Shown: one piece after another, positions 42,540 to 53,799 of the stretch
Numbering within the stretch: the stretch's first letter is position 1
Layout: each line of letters opens with the position of its first letter
DNA from: Tenrec ecaudatus
Taxonomy: Eukaryota > Chordata > Mammalia > Afrosoricida > Tenrecidae
NCBI RefSeq assembly: GCF_050624435.1
Contig: NC_134536.1
Location: 130,022,758 to 130,086,757, forward strand
Reading direction: 5' to 3'
Length of the DNA: 64,000 nt
Notes under the pieces: model-generated
Seen by the model: only the letters and a program-made list of their open reading frames with translations
Told to the model about the DNA's origin: nothing
Database searches by the model: none
Translations under genes and position numbers: made by a program

Positions 42540-43075
42540 CTCGTATTTCATGTCACCACAGCCCCGAAGGGGAGGAGGAAGTGTGCAGAGCAAGTATGTG
42601 AAGAACTCCTGCCTGAAAACGCCTCACATTGCATGAAGTGCCCAGGACAACCACCATGAGACACCACTGCACACCTGTCAGACTGGCTAGGCTCACAAGA
42701 ACACCGAATCCACCAGGTCCGGAGAGGACGTGGACCAGCGGGACTCTCGCCTGCGGTGGGGAACTTCCTCTGTAAAGCATGTGCTTTGCATAGGACCCGA
42801 AATCCCTGCCATATTTACCCCAAAGAAATGAAAACGCATGCATACGCAAGACCTATGTGTGGATGTTTCTATTGCTGAAACAACGCAAATGTCCCTCCCC
42901 AGATGAATGGATAGGCTGTAGTATGCCCTATAATAGAACACTACTCAGAATAAAGGAATAAACTATTCACGTATGCACTGTGGAGTATACCCACACACTG
43001 GAATACTGATAAAAATACTAGAGATACGTACACAATTTAGGTGCATCGCCAAGGCATTATGCTGAGTGGATGCCA
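42540..43075 (+). mobile_element. L1 ORF2 end and 3' region, sense
   Basis: GAGACACCACTGCACACCTG, GGAGAGGACGTGGACCAGCG, CAACGCAAATGTCCCTCCCC and GAATGGATAGGCTGTAGTAT are the conserved L1 ORF2 C-terminal blocks (family forms: aggatgtggagcaac, acccaaatgtccatc). Broken by stops and indels. Confidence 0.88.
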
Positions 43076-43089
43076 GAGGTGGAATGGAA

Positions 43090-43260
43090 TGCTGCTCTGG
43101 GATTGCGCCCTCGTGGTCCCCCGGGTTTTTTCTGGTTGATGGTTGGAAGTTGATGACCAGGCCTTTCCCTAGTCTGTCTTTCCCTAGAAGATTCTCTGAA
43201 ACCTGGTCGGCATCGAAGCAACAAGCAAGCCTCCTGAAAGACAGGGGCTGAGCACCCTTC
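43090..43260 (-). repeat. RTE-associated repeat block, uncertain
   Basis: GGAAGTTGATGACCAGGCCT, the GAAACCTGGTCGGCATCGAA block and CAAGCAAGCCTCCTGAAAG resemble a reversed 5' end of RTE-type elements. Weak assignment. Confidence 0.35.
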
Positions 43261-43344
43261 TCCTTCCACTGGATCTTATTGCAGTGAAATTTATTAGTAG
43301 ACAGCAAACATTTGGCAATTTTAGTCTGCTTTAAAACTAGAAAC

Positions 43345-43545
43345 CAACCCACTGCCATTCAGTCAATTCTGACTCGTGGCAACTATATAGGACAGAGTAG
43401 AGCAGCCCCTGTGGGCTTCTGAAATGTCAACTCTTGACCGGGGTAGACAGCCTTAGCTTGCCCCCAGGAGCGGCTGGTTGGTTTTGGACTGCTGACTCCT
43501 CAGGGAACATCCCAACTTGTAACCCACAAGCCCATTAGGGCTCCT
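43345..43545 (-). repeat. AfroSINE, antisense
   Basis: CACTGCCATTCAGTCAATTC, AGGACAGAGTAGAGCAGCCC, the GAGCGGCTGGTTGGTTTTGG block, ending CATTAGGGCTCC. Confidence 0.85.
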
Positions 43546-43554
43546 CATCTTTCA

Positions 43555-43965
43555 GTGTGTGATTAATTAGTATCAGTGAAATTTGTCCTGTTGTGCTACT
43601 ATCATTTCATCCGTATTTCATCACCCCAAACAGAAACTCGGGACCCTTTTATAGCGTCTTATTTCCCCCTTCCCCTGGCTTTGTCTCTGTGCCTTTGTCT
43701 ATCTTAGATATCCGATGTAAGTAGAATCATGTAACTGTTGCCCTGTTTTCTGAGTTGTTTCCTTCGTGTCCCGTATTCCAGGTTTATCCTTGTCATAGCT
43801 AGCACGTATGAGGACTTCATTTCTCCACGTGGCTGTATAATATCCCATTATATGTATAGCCCATATCATAAAGTCCATCTGTTAACGAACTCTTACATAA
43901 ATAATAGTTTTTACAGTTCTTACCCATCAGCCCCGAGTCATCGACATCCTAGCAGCCCAGCTGCT
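43555..43965 (-). mobile_element. L1 3' region, antisense
   Basis: CACCCCAAACAGAAACTCGG, the GTAAGTAGAATCATGTAACT block and GGCTGTATAATATCCCATTA are the antisense L1 3' region typical of mammals. Confidence 0.8.
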
Positions 43966-43969
43966 GGTT

Positions 43970-44785
43970 GACCATGCCGATGATTTAATCTCTTAGAACC
44001 TCGGTGGGGATGTTCCTGTTGGGAGAAGGCTGAGGACAGAAGATGGGCAAACATGTAAACTATTGCGGTGACAAAAGAAACAATGTTTGGAACGTGCAAA
44101 AAAGATGTCAAGCTCCTTCCTTCTGTTTTCTATTTGTGTTTTCACACTGCCGATGACGTGTGGGAGCAAGGCTGTGAACTCGGGCCTGCCTGAGTCCCTA
44201 GCATGAGCTTCCAGCTCTCTGGATGCTCAGAATGTGGAAGCTGCTGTGATATAGGGGCCGTTGGAGAGATCAACAGCCTCACATCAAAGGGCACTTCCTT
44301 GGACTTACTCAGCCATGGTGGGCATAGAGATTTTGTGTTGTTTTAATTTCTTTCTAGCTCGGGTATGATAATAATCAGTGTCACAGGGAGGCTGACATTT
44401 TGGTCCAGGCTGCCTCTGAATTTCTGTTTCTGTTTGTTCGTATGTTTGTCTTGGCTTGGACCAGGAGGAAGTTGATGTTCTCAATAACTGAAATTCCAGA
44501 AGAAGGGTGAAGGTCGCAGTGTGCCTCCAGGAGGGTTCCTTCCTAGGTGTGGTTCCCTCACCTGCCCTCACGTGACGTCCAGGAGCAACCTGACTGCTTC
44601 CTGCTCGGGGGCCCGCTTCTCGCAAAGGAGGCCCTCCCATGGGCACACGGACCATGCCCCTTCTTCCTTCAGCCTCCAGCCTGGCTTCCCCTGTTAGGAC
44701 CCACCTTGGGTCTGGGGCTGAGGTCAGCATCTCCTGAAGCACAGGCCCTGTGGAGAAAGTCAAGAGGGAAAAAAAAACAAACCAA
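43970..44785. other. Unassigned stretch
   Basis: No gene or repeat could be named. The 202-residue minus frame at 44305-44913 starts inside the MITE that follows and shows no domain. Confidence 0.35.
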
Positions 44786-44788
44786 CTA

Positions 44789-44906
44789 CCGCATAGACTC
44801 GTGGATAAGCCGAGAGTTTCAGCACATTTTAAATGCAGTTTTTGTGCTAAAATTAGGTGCTTCAGTTGGTAATCAGGTCGGCTTATCGCGCGTGTATACG
44901 GGATGT
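44789..44906. mobile_element. Tc1/mariner-like MITE
   Basis: The left end is TACCGCATAGACTCGTGGAT followed by AAGCCGAG. The reverse complement of the right end is TACATCCCGTATACACGCGC followed by GATAAGCCGAC, giving inverted repeats of about 28 bp at roughly 75 percent identity. TA dinucleotides lie at both ends, as expected for the superfamily. The 118 bp element has no coding capacity. The ends resemble short elements with CCGTATATACTCG-type ends seen in several animal groups, from memory only. Confidence 0.7.
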
Positions 44907-44909
44907 ACA

Positions 44910-46295
44910 GCATGAAAGAACCCTAAAAGACAGTATAAAATAAGTCAGTCACAAAAGCACACATCGTGTCTGCCTCACTCACGTGAAATCACCAGATCTC
45001 GGTGATGTTTCTTAGTTTACACTAGTTCATTCGTGGTGACTGGGGCTGGGGTGCGGGGAGAGCTTCCTTGACCAGGCCCTGAGCTGCTGGCTTGGGTGCC
45101 GGGAATTCATGGCAGTGAACGTGGGCGGGAGTCACTCCACATGATTCATGTGAATGGCGCCCTGAATGGTACACCCGAAAATGTTGAACAAGCAGCGCCT
45201 GTGTCCCTGTGCACTTTTACCACGGCAACCACAAAATCCCTGGCTAGTGTGGCCGCCCCCCAAGTGGAAGAGTCTGGCCTCCAGTCAGGTTCAGTGAGAA
45301 CTAAAAGGAGACCACAGAACATCTGGATCAATACAAGTTTTATTAAGCCCGCTGTATATTCCCTCCGTGTGTAGTTCTTCCTGTTTTTATGTTTTGGGCA
45401 GATGGGCAAATGTGCCTGGCGGCCAGCTGTCACTTTAGCACTCTCACACTCAGATAAATCACCAGGCGAAGAAGGCAGTTGTCAAGCAAGCCACACCTTG
45501 TCCTTTGTAGCTCAAGGTGACAGCCACTGACCAGGCATTGCTATGCAGACAGTGGATTCCCAACCAGTGGCCCACGCCGGCACAATGTGTACCCACAGAC
45601 TTGGTGGGCTGAGCCCGGCACAGTTTGCAGCTGCCACCCTCTCTTCAGAAGGCAGTCTTCCGGTGTTCGTCGGTGCTCCCTAGGCCTGTCTGCCCCTGTG
45701 ATGTCTGCAGGGCCCCAGTGGGGCTGTATCATTTGAAGTTGTGCTGTAGTGCACCTTCAAAGTGTTCCTCCCGCCTGTTCTGCTCTAGTACTCCCTGTGC
45801 AGCTGCTCACCCCCAGCCGCTACTTGGGAATGCACAGCGTAGCGGTTCAGAAAGCACGCTTGAGAGCGGCGGTTGCAGTGTGCCCTCAAACCTTCAGTGT
45901 GCCCCGTCTCCAGTTGTGTTCACGGAAGGTGGCTTTAAACAGGAGACTAACCCACGGTATTCAAATGGCAGGGTCAGGCTGGGCAGACTCAAGCAGTTGG
46001 ACTTTACTTAAAGAGCCCACTAACAGCTGCCTAGGGCCATCCTTTGACCCGAAAAGCCCTGTCCCGAGAGATGATTCTGACTGGTATCAACCCTCTGTAG
46101 CGCGTGTGCACCGTCGATTCTGCAAATAGCAGGCCAGCTCTTTGCTGACAGCCCCGCCTGGGCTTCTACTTTATGGTGTTTGAGCAGGTGGGAGGGGGTT
46201 TGTGGAGCCTGGTGAAAGGACCTTAGCAAGGGAGCAAGCTCCTTCCAGCCGGGTTAGTCACAGCCCTCCTCCATAGCGAGAGGATCCTTTCGTGG
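44910..46295. other. Unassigned stretch
   Basis: Around 45150-45270 GAATGGTACACCCGAAAATG recalls an L1-like 3' end (aatggtacacttgaaaa). Otherwise nothing is named. Frames of 92-128 residues overlap on both strands. Confidence 0.3.
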
Positions 46296-46299
46296 GCTC

Positions 46300-46515
46300 T
46301 GTGGGCCAGGCATCGCGCTGAGTGTTTTGTATGAATGAACTCATTTCATCCTCACGAGGACCCTGTCAGGTTGAAACTGGTGTTGTTCCCATTTCACAAG
46401 TGAGAAAACCAACACCCAGAGAGATTTATTTGCCCAAGGTTGACTACAGCTAACGAATCCAGAGCTGGACTCCCAGCGCAGACTTTCCTTACTGTGTCTG
46501 ACTGCCTCTCTGTTT
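46300..46515 (-). repeat. MIR, antisense
   Basis: GGGCCAGGCATCGCGCTGAG, CTCATTTCATCCTCACGAGG, GAGAGATTTATTTGCCCAAG and the GAGCTGGACTCCCAGCGCAG block. Confidence 0.9.
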
Positions 46516-46519
46516 ATGT

Positions 46520-47315
46520 GTCAATGACAGATTCAAAACACCCACCATAGCGATTTTACAGAGTTGTAAGGAGTAGACAATGAAATGCACATCTGAAAGT
46601 AGTTTTTGTAATATATATAGAAAGAAAGAAGTCGATATCAAGGAAGTGGCTCACCCAGTTGTAGACCAGTTGACTCAATTTGGTGCACAGCCACGTGGCA
46701 GATGCTAAGCTGACGGCTCTTTCCGAACCAGAAAACAGGAAGACAGAACAGCTGATGGAGTCCTTGCCAGTTCTGAATGAAGCAGAACCCAGACAAAACA
46801 AAAACCCAGGAAGGCAGATCAGGAGTCAGGAGGATGAAACAGGGGGATGAAGCAGGAAGACGATGGCTGGTGGACACAGAGGTGGCTCCCAGGGTCAGGA
46901 GGCAATATGGCTGGCCATTGGCTCATGTTGATGAAAGAGATGCAGGCTCCAGGCGAGCAAGGAGAGATCCCCACTGTATCTGCCGCTGTTTGTAAATGGA
47001 GATCCAGTTGGCAAATTATGTTCTCTTAAATATTCTTTAGACAGGAGTGTGAACGTACTTTTAATGAAAGAATAGTACAAAAGTATACCATGAGAGCCCA
47101 ATAACTATGAGAAGTTCTTCTCTAGAGAATTGTGACATTTGGAATCATAGAATCATAAACTTAACAGGCTGAAGCCCTGGTTCCCAGAATCTTTGAGTTT
47201 TGTGGATTTGTAAAATACCTATATGTAAACACAGACACACACTCCAATCCAAACCACAACCTGCTATCTTTCACTGTGAGAGAATGAACATTTTAACACT
47301 AAGGACACTGGAGAG
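46520..47315. other. Unassigned stretch
   Basis: No gene or repeat named. A 72-residue charged plus frame near 46777 has no recognisable domain. Confidence 0.3.
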
Positions 47316-47331
47316 ATAAAATCTCTTAATA

Positions 47332-47512
47332 GGAGGGAGGGGGAAAAAAAAGAGGACCTGATGCAGAGGGCTTAAGTGGAGAGCAAATGCTTTGAGAATG
47401 ATTAGGGCAAAGAATGTACGGATGTGCTTTATACAATTGATGTATGTATATGTGTGGATTGTGATAAGAGTTGTATGAGCCCCTAATAAAATGTAAAAAA
47501 AGAAAAGAAAAA
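47332..47512 (+). repeat. Family A retroposon, sense, 13 bp target duplication
   Basis: 5'-truncated to about 180 bp. GATTGTGATAAGAGTTGTAT and GAGCCCCTAATAAAATG precede an impure A-rich tail. The exact 13-mer aaatctcttaata lies at 47319-47331 and 47513-47525. Confidence 0.95.
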
Positions 47513-47527
47513 AAATCTCTTAATAAA

Positions 47528-48438
47528 GAGCAGTATTTCCCAAGAACCAAACAGATGAGCATCTTAACATGGCCACTGAGAGCACTGGTCTAAAGATTTG
47601 TGTGTGGGAAACTAACTTCTGTAGACTGGTAGTTTGGCTCCTGTTTGGGTTCAGATAAATTACCTTGTGGTAAAATGAACTGCCAAGTGGAAGTATCATT
47701 ATATCGCTGGAAGCATGTTCAGGGAAATCAGAGTTGAATTGTAATTTACCTTGCTGCTTGGTAGAGCTTTTAGTATTTGCCTTGGCACCCTGAGCTAGTT
47801 GTCCTCGCCGCCCCTGCAGGTTCTCCGTGTTCACTTCTCACCAACCGCTTGGAGTGTAAGCTCTGGGGTCTCAACTCTTGTTTGGGTCGAACAAATATTT
47901 CACTGTCTTTTATTTTAAAAATACATCGATTGTTATTGGAAATAAGAAGAAATAAAGAAGAAATAGTAGTTGTTCAGGAGTAACAGGTGGCTGGGAAGAC
48001 AAAATCTATGAATTATATTAAAACCCCAACTTGGTAGGCGAGTAAGTGTCCAATCTATAATAGCAAGGAGACCTCAGGCTGCAGATGGGCTGCAGACCTA
48101 GAACTGAAGGAAGACAAAGCCTTTCCAGATGGTAGGCTCCTTGAAGGCAGGGACTCTGTATATTTCACCACAGGGATTCCAGGGCCCAATCGATAGTTCA
48201 GTAGTTACTCAGTGACGGAGTCAGGAGAAGGGATTGTCCAAGGCATTCCTAGAGGGAAGACAGTGGGAGTAAATGGGTGACAGAAAGGGAATGATTGTGT
48301 CTGCCCACAGAGTAGGGATCCTATGGAGAATACCCAGAAATAGTTACAGGGAAGCGGAAGGGCCAGGTGGCAAAAAGTTTTAAAATGCTAAGTAGGGGAA
48401 CCATGGACGTTTCTGGCACGGATATTATTAGAGATAAG
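47528..48438. other. Unassigned stretch
   Basis: GGCTCCTTGAAGGCAGGGAC near 48136 is a phrase common in old mammalian repeats. No firm assignment. Confidence 0.3.
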
Positions 48439-48441
48439 ATT

Positions 48442-50450
48442 GTTGTTATTCGGTGTTTTTAAGTTGGTTCCAACACATGAGAGCCCTTTGTGCAACAGAA
48501 CGAGCCTGGCTCAGCGTCCTGCCCTCGTCACCGTCACATTACGTGTGAATCCGTGGCCGCAGCCACTGTATCGATCCATCGTGCCACCGGGCTTCCTCTT
48601 TTCTTACTAACACTCTGCCGGGCATGATGTCCTCGTCCAGGGACTGGTCTCTCCTGATAACATGTCCAAAGATCATGAAGCAGAGTCTCGCCATCCTTGC
48701 TGTTAACGAGCATTCCGGCTGTGCTTCTTCCCAGGTGGGTTTGGTTGTTCACCTGGCTGTTCTTGGTATTTTGAATATGCTTCACCAGCTCCCCAAGTCA
48801 CATGTGTCTGTTCTTCTCTGGTCTTCCTTATTCATCGTCCAACTTTTAGTTGCATCTGAGGAGGTTGAAAATACCATGGCTTTTGGTCAGGTGCCCCGAG
48901 TCCTGGAAATGACATCTTCTCTCTTTAAACACTTTAAGAGGGTCTGACAGAACAGTTTGTCCTTTGATTCCTAGACGGCTCCTTCGATCAGTACTGGTTG
49001 TAGATCCATGTAAGATGAAATCTTTGAAAAGTTCAACCTTGCCTCTGTTTATTGTGATGTAGGTAGTTATTGGTTCAGTTGTGAAGCGCTTCTTTTAAAA
49101 CATGGTTGCAACCCATACTGAAGGCTGCAGCCTTTGACCTTCATCAGCAAGTCCTTCAAGTCCTCCTCACTTTCGACAAGCAAGGCCATGTCCTCTACAA
49201 TCACAGATTGTTAACAAGCCTTCTTCCATCCCGATGTTGTGTTCTTCCCCATACACTTCAGTTTCTCAGATTGTTTGCTCAGAATACGGATTGAAGGAAT
49301 ATATTGAGAAGGATAAAACCCCGATGCAAACCTTTCTTGATTTTATGTGTATTCTTTTGTTCTATTCAAATAATTGCCTCTTGATTTGTGTACAAGTTCT
49401 ACACAAGCATGAAGTGTTGTGAGTTCCCATTTTTTCACAAGGCTCTCCATAGTTTGCTATGCTTTCCACAGTCGAGTGCCTTTACACAGTCAGTCAAACA
49501 CAAGTACACACCTTTCTGCTGTCCTCTGCTTGCAGCCAAGACCCATCTGGCATTTGCAATGGTGTCCTTCATTCAGCATCCTCTTCTGAATTCAACCTGA
49601 GTTTCTGACAGTTCCCTGTGAGTGGAGGATTGCGGCTGTTTTTGAATTATCTTCTAATATTTTATTTGCATGTGATGTTTTTTGAATAATTTCTGGTTTC
49701 TGTTAGGCTACCTTTTTTTTTTTTTTTCTGAATGCGAAAGTATGACTCCCCTCCAGTCATATGGTCAGGTAGTCCGCTTCCAAATTTCTTGGCCCAGCCT
49801 AGTGAGCATGCCACTTGTGCTCCACCAGCTTGGTGCAACATCTCAGTTGGTGCTCCCTCAGTGCCTGGCGCCCTGGTTTCCGCTGATGCCTTTGTGCAGG
49901 GTGATGTCTTCCTTCAGTCCCAGCGTTCTTGAGCATGTGCCACCTCTTGCAGTGAAGAATGCTGACCAGCTCTTTTTGGTGCAGTGACTCTATATTCCTT
50001 CTATCTTCTTTTGATGCTTCCTGCATCATTCCATATTTTGCCCATAGAATCCTTTATTATTTTATTTATTCATCATTTTCTTGGGGGGAACCTTACTAAT
50101 CTTATAACAGTCCATCATTCAGTTGTGTTAAGCACACTTGCACATATGTTGTCATCAACATTTCCAAAACATTTTCTTTCTACTTGAGCCCTTGGTATCA
50201 GTTCCTCCTCCACCACCACCACCACCCTAGAATCCTTTAATATTATAACTTGAGGCTTGACGTTTTTCTTCAGTTCTTTTGGCTTGAGATACACTGAGTG
50301 TGATTTTCCATTTTAGTGTTCTAACGCCGTGGCTTTCCACATGGCGTTGTAATACTCTGTCTCCTCGTATTACACAGTGGAATATTATGTTCAGCTCTTT
50401 CACGGCATCATTTCTTCCATTCGCTGTAGCTGCTCCCTTCTTCCCCACTA
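48442..50450 (-). mobile_element. RTE (BovB-like) LINE, longest copy, with a nested family A insertion
   Basis: About 1.8 kb of RTE, sense on minus, covering the reverse transcriptase domain to the 3' end. Plus-strand landmarks in order: GTTGTTATTCGGTGTTTTTA (3' terminus), GGGACTGGTCTCTCCTGATA, CAAAGATCATGAAGCAGAGT, TGTGATGTAGGTAGTTATTG, CTCCTCACTTTCGACAAGCA and CATCCTCTTCTGAATTCAAC. Then come TCTTCTTTTGATGCTTCCTG and CTTGAGGCTTGACGTTTTTC. At the YADD position the minus reading is VEDMALLVESEE, so the active site is lost. Stops are frequent in every frame. Family A is inserted at 50057-50227. Confidence 0.93.
50057..50227 (-). repeat. Family A retroposon inside RTE, 12 bp target duplication
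   Basis: ATCATTTTCTTGGGGGGAAC, AACAGTCCATCATTCAGTTG, TTTCTTTCTACTTGAGCCCT. The exact 12-mer tagaatccttta is at 50045-50056 and 50228-50239. Removing the insert restores a continuous RTE sequence. It is younger than the RTE copy. Confidence 0.94.
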
Positions 50451-50548
50451 CTGCTGAAAAAAAGGTATTTGGATAGGATTGGGAGGGAAATATTTTTCTA
50501 TCGTGAAGGGAGAACTCTTTTTAAAGTCGAGGCGTCTAGCACGATGCC

Positions 50549-50675
50549 AGGAGCCCTGGTGCTGTGATAGTTAAGCATTGGGCCACTAATCGCAAGGTCA
50601 ACAGTTCTAAAACTACCAGTCAGTCCTTGAAAGACAAGGCTTTCGACTCCTGTGAAGAGTTACCGTTTCAATAGA
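50549..50675 (+). repeat. AfroSINE, 5' half (split element)
   Basis: GGAGCCCTGGTGCTGTGATAG, CACTAATCGCAAGGTCAACA and CTCCTGTGAAGAGTTACCG. The expected next block (agtctcagaaaccc) is found only at 51162. Confidence 0.88.
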
Positions 50676-51158
50676 AAAGAAAGCAGAGCATGTGAGAAAA
50701 TGAGAATAAATTTTAAAATGAGTCAAAAGGGAGCTCTGAAGACAAAGTGTTGTATTCCAGCCTGACTACAGCTGCTGAAGTCATTGCACGTGCTCCCTCT
50801 GATACTAAGGCTGTCCTGGAGCATGGTCTCTACTTTCTTTTCAGCTGAGGTTCCCTGTTTTACTTGGTCATTGTTGCTGGGTCCCTTTCAGTCTCTTGTC
50901 TTTGTTTGCTTGCTTTTCTGTACAGGGAAGTCAGGGTGGGTGGATCTATGAAGACAGCCACTGGATTGATAATTTGCCTGGGGGCACAGATGGAGGGGGT
51001 GGGGGTGGGTGGGGGTGGGGGGGACATCTACAGCAATGGGTCTAAGAAGGGAGAGCCTTTTCCAAAGCTAATTGTGGTGATGCCAACACAACCCTTCTTC
51101 ATATGAATCATCGATTGAATTATAGCTCAATTAAACTATTAAAAAGGAAAAGAAAACA
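50676..51158 (+). mobile_element. Unidentified retroposed insert splitting an AfroSINE
   Basis: About 480 bp between the two halves of one AfroSINE. It ends with GCTCAATTAAACTATTAAAA and an A-rich tail, and aaaagaaa is present at both junctions (about 50673 and 51148). This fits a poly(A) retroposon. It contains a G-run cluster at 50993-51024. No family is recognised. The 80-residue frame at 50864-51106 is glycine-rich because of the G runs. Confidence 0.6.
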
Positions 51159-51159
51159 G

Positions 51160-51248
51160 TCTCAGAAACCCACCATGGCAGTTCTTCCTTGTCCTGGGGG
51201 GTCACTGTGAGTTGACAGAACTGACTGGATGGTCATGAGCTTGGTCTT
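51160..51248 (+). repeat. AfroSINE, 3' half (split element)
   Basis: CAGTCTCAGAAACCCACCAT, GGCAGTTCTTCCTTGTCCTG and TGTGAGTTGACAGAACTGAC continue the SINE begun at 50549. Confidence 0.88.
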
Positions 51249-51249
51249 T

Positions 51250-52055
51250 TAGCTCCAAGCAAGTCCCAGCAATCAAAGAGGAAGTGGTCCAGGATAAGTG
51301 AGCTAGGGAGGTGCCTCAGGGAAGCAGGGAGAGTAGATTGGAGATGGTTTTGTTTGTTTCATAGTTGCTGGTCATGCGTTTCACGCCAGGGCCTGTGGCC
51401 ACGGCCTTGTGAAGAAAGACTCAGTGTTCCTTGTAAGCCCAAAGACAGCTGCTTTCTCACGGGCTACCTCGCTGCTCTGTTGATTCCTATTAACTCCCCC
51501 CCATCTCTACTCAAGTTACATTTTCCACAAACGTGCCTTCTGCCAACCTTCAGTTAACTTGCATGTTCTCCTTCTTAAAACACTGTGAGGGGTTTTCAAA
51601 AAGGTCTTGGACAAGTGGAGCTAAAAGATAATGCGATTTCCCCCACAAGCCTATGTCACATCCCCGTGTCTTCCGGCTTCCACCGAGCAAAACGGAACTG
51701 CAGAGTTGGCTTCTGTGGCCTCTTCTCGGCATGGAGGTGTTACTGGCATAAATACTTCTTCAGGCTGGCTGAGTGTATCGGTCACCCTCCTCTCTGCTCA
51801 CTCCGTCATCCAAGAGGAATGGTGAAGTCTGTGCGACTGTGGGAAGAGATACCACAAGACATGGCAGCCCAGTACGCCATGCTCCCCACCTGAAGACCGC
51901 CCTTAGATGACGGCCAGAGGGGCTGAGAGCAGTGGTGGTTGAGCTCCAAACAGGGCATCTTCCCACGTCGCCACCACTGCCCTGCCCTCCCTGCCCCCAA
52001 TTGTGACTGTTCAAGTTGTTTAGGACATTTGTATCTCCTGGGTACAACCAAAATA
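51250..52055. other. Unassigned, possible MITE remnant
   Basis: GGGGTTTTCAAAAAGGTCTT and GAGCTAAAAGATAATGCGAT near 51588 resemble the end of a mariner/Tigger-type MITE (phrase: gtggaactaaaagataat). No matching opposite end is clear. Nothing else assigned. Confidence 0.3.
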
Positions 52056-52059
52056 TTGC

Positions 52060-52150
52060 GAGTTGAAGATAAGCAATCCTCTTTGGGCCTCAGGAGCCTC
52101 ATCTCTAAAATGGGAGTCATAGTAGCTGATTGTTCCATGACTAGAGAAGT
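52060..52150 (+). repeat. MIR fragment, sense
   Basis: TCTTTGGGCCTCAGGAGCCT and CATCTCTAAAATGGGAGTCA are the MIR core. Confidence 0.7.
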
Positions 52151-52560
52151 AGTAAAAATTCCCCACACTTGGTTTACTTTGCTAGTTACTGCTGTTGTTA
52201 CGATGCTTGCCAAACCACGGTTTCCATTTCCTGGGAATAACTTAGGTTTCTGTGTTATGGTAGAGTAACTTACGGTGTGGAGCTCACAGGAATGGCGTTA
52301 AGAATTGTAGGGTCAGACTTTTAAGGCCCGAGTGCCCCATACAGCAGAGGAACTCATGGAAACAAGTTTCCTTTAGTTTGATTTCTTTGATTTCCTTCTA
52401 GTGATAAGCTAATGTGTCTCGGCATTGTTCGCTGCCCATATACATGGGCCTTTTGAAGCGAAAACCCTGTTAGCTGATAGCCCAGTGAGCCAGCTACTGT
52501 ACCCGCACACTTTTCTGAGTCTGTGCTCATTTTAGCACCATCGGCCACATGCGCATGCGT

Positions 52561-52564
<4 letters not shown>

Positions 52565-52600
<36 letters not shown>
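52565..52600. repeat. (TG)n microsatellite
   Basis: Eighteen uninterrupted TG units. Confidence 0.98.
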
Positions 52601-52602
<2 letters not shown>

Positions 52603-53354
52603 AGAAAGGCTTATTCAACAACAGCTCGTTAGGAGATGCTGCCAAGACAGAATTGAAGCCGACCCTGAGCTGCCTGGCCTGGACTTTCCAGATGGACTGT
52701 CAGCCGACTTCATGAGGTGGTCCTTTTGGGGGTACAGAAGTCTGGCTGTTGTTTCTTACATTTATCTTATCATCATGCTGTGATGATCTTGTCCCCCGAG
52801 GTCTTCTTTGAGCCTAGGTTGTCGCCGGGCATGTAGGCCGCTGTCATGGAGTCTTGTCCTTGTGGCCTACCAGTGAAAGCTAGCACGCCTGGTAGGGATG
52901 CTTTTGTTCCTTCTGGATGTGAGGCTGGAGCTGACTGAATTCTAGTAGTAAAGCTTGCCACCCAAAGTGCCTGCTCATGGCAGCTGGCATCTGTGAAGAC
53001 GACAGTCCTCGTGGCTGCATTGCATTTCCTGTGGAAAAGAAAACCAAAGCCCACACTTGAGAATAGCACTGTGTGGGGCCCGTCAGAAATGGCTTCCTGG
53101 TTGGCTTGTTTGCTCTCGTTGCAAGGAACACACCATGTGTGTGAATTGTCTAGGAAGCCAATTCTTTAAAAATACTTCCCTTTTGATTTCTGCCTGCGTG
53201 CATGGATCCAGTTTTACTTACACTGGGACGAGGCTTTTGCCAGAAGCGTGGCAGTCCTGGGGAATGCCCTTACACAGGAGCTAGGCTTACGTCAGGTGAA
53301 GTGAGCAGCCATCACAGAACTGCCAACCACAGTGATCTCTGCCTACACAGCCCC

Positions 53355-53380
53355 TGGGGGCGGGGGCGGGGGGGGGGCGG
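53355..53380 (+). repeat. G-run tract, quadruplex-capable
   Basis: Runs of 5, 5 and 10 or more G separated by single C's on the plus strand. Confidence 0.7.
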
Positions 53381-53654
53381 TGCTGGGATGACCCAGGGGA
53401 GCCGCAGAAGCAGACACATTGTTATCCTGGACTGTGCGCTACAGTACACAGTGTTTTATTGCTGGGGGATGCTGAGTAATTATTTCCCCCCCTGAATAGC
53501 CCTGAATCAGTTTGGGAACCTCTGGCTTAAGGCAAACATTCTTGTTTACACTATTCAAGTGAAGTAGCTCCACTGGGATTAGAAAACAAGTCTGCAAACT
53601 GCATGGAGTCAATGACGTTGGGACCGTATTTGGAACTAAATTATGAGTGTCTTT

Positions 53655-53795
53655 CCATACCAACAGAGAGACGGCGCTTTCTACTCCCATGAAGAGTTAC
53701 AGTCTCGGAAAGTCACAGGGGCAGTTAGTTCTATCCTGTCCGACAGGGTCGCTGTGAGTGGGCACTGACTCAATGGCCATGAGTTTGCACCAAGA
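53655..53795 (+). repeat. AfroSINE, 3' two thirds
   Basis: GACGGCGCTTTCTACTCCCA, GAGTTACAGTCTCGGAAAGT, ACTCAATGGCCATGAG. Confidence 0.88.
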
Positions 53796-53799
53796 ACTC

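Larger units (their letters stand above)
52155..53650. other. Unassigned stretch with a microsatellite and a G-run
   Basis: No gene or interspersed repeat is named apart from the simple repeats listed separately. The 98- and 97-residue frames near 52773-53069 and 53202-53495 have no domain. Confidence 0.3.

Noticed and set aside
44305-44913. 202-residue minus frame
   Set aside because: It starts inside the mariner-like MITE, has low-complexity charged stretches and no recognisable domain or exon borders.
49682-49987. 101-residue plus frame
   Set aside because: It lies antisense to the RTE reverse transcriptase region and is a shadow of the dead LINE.
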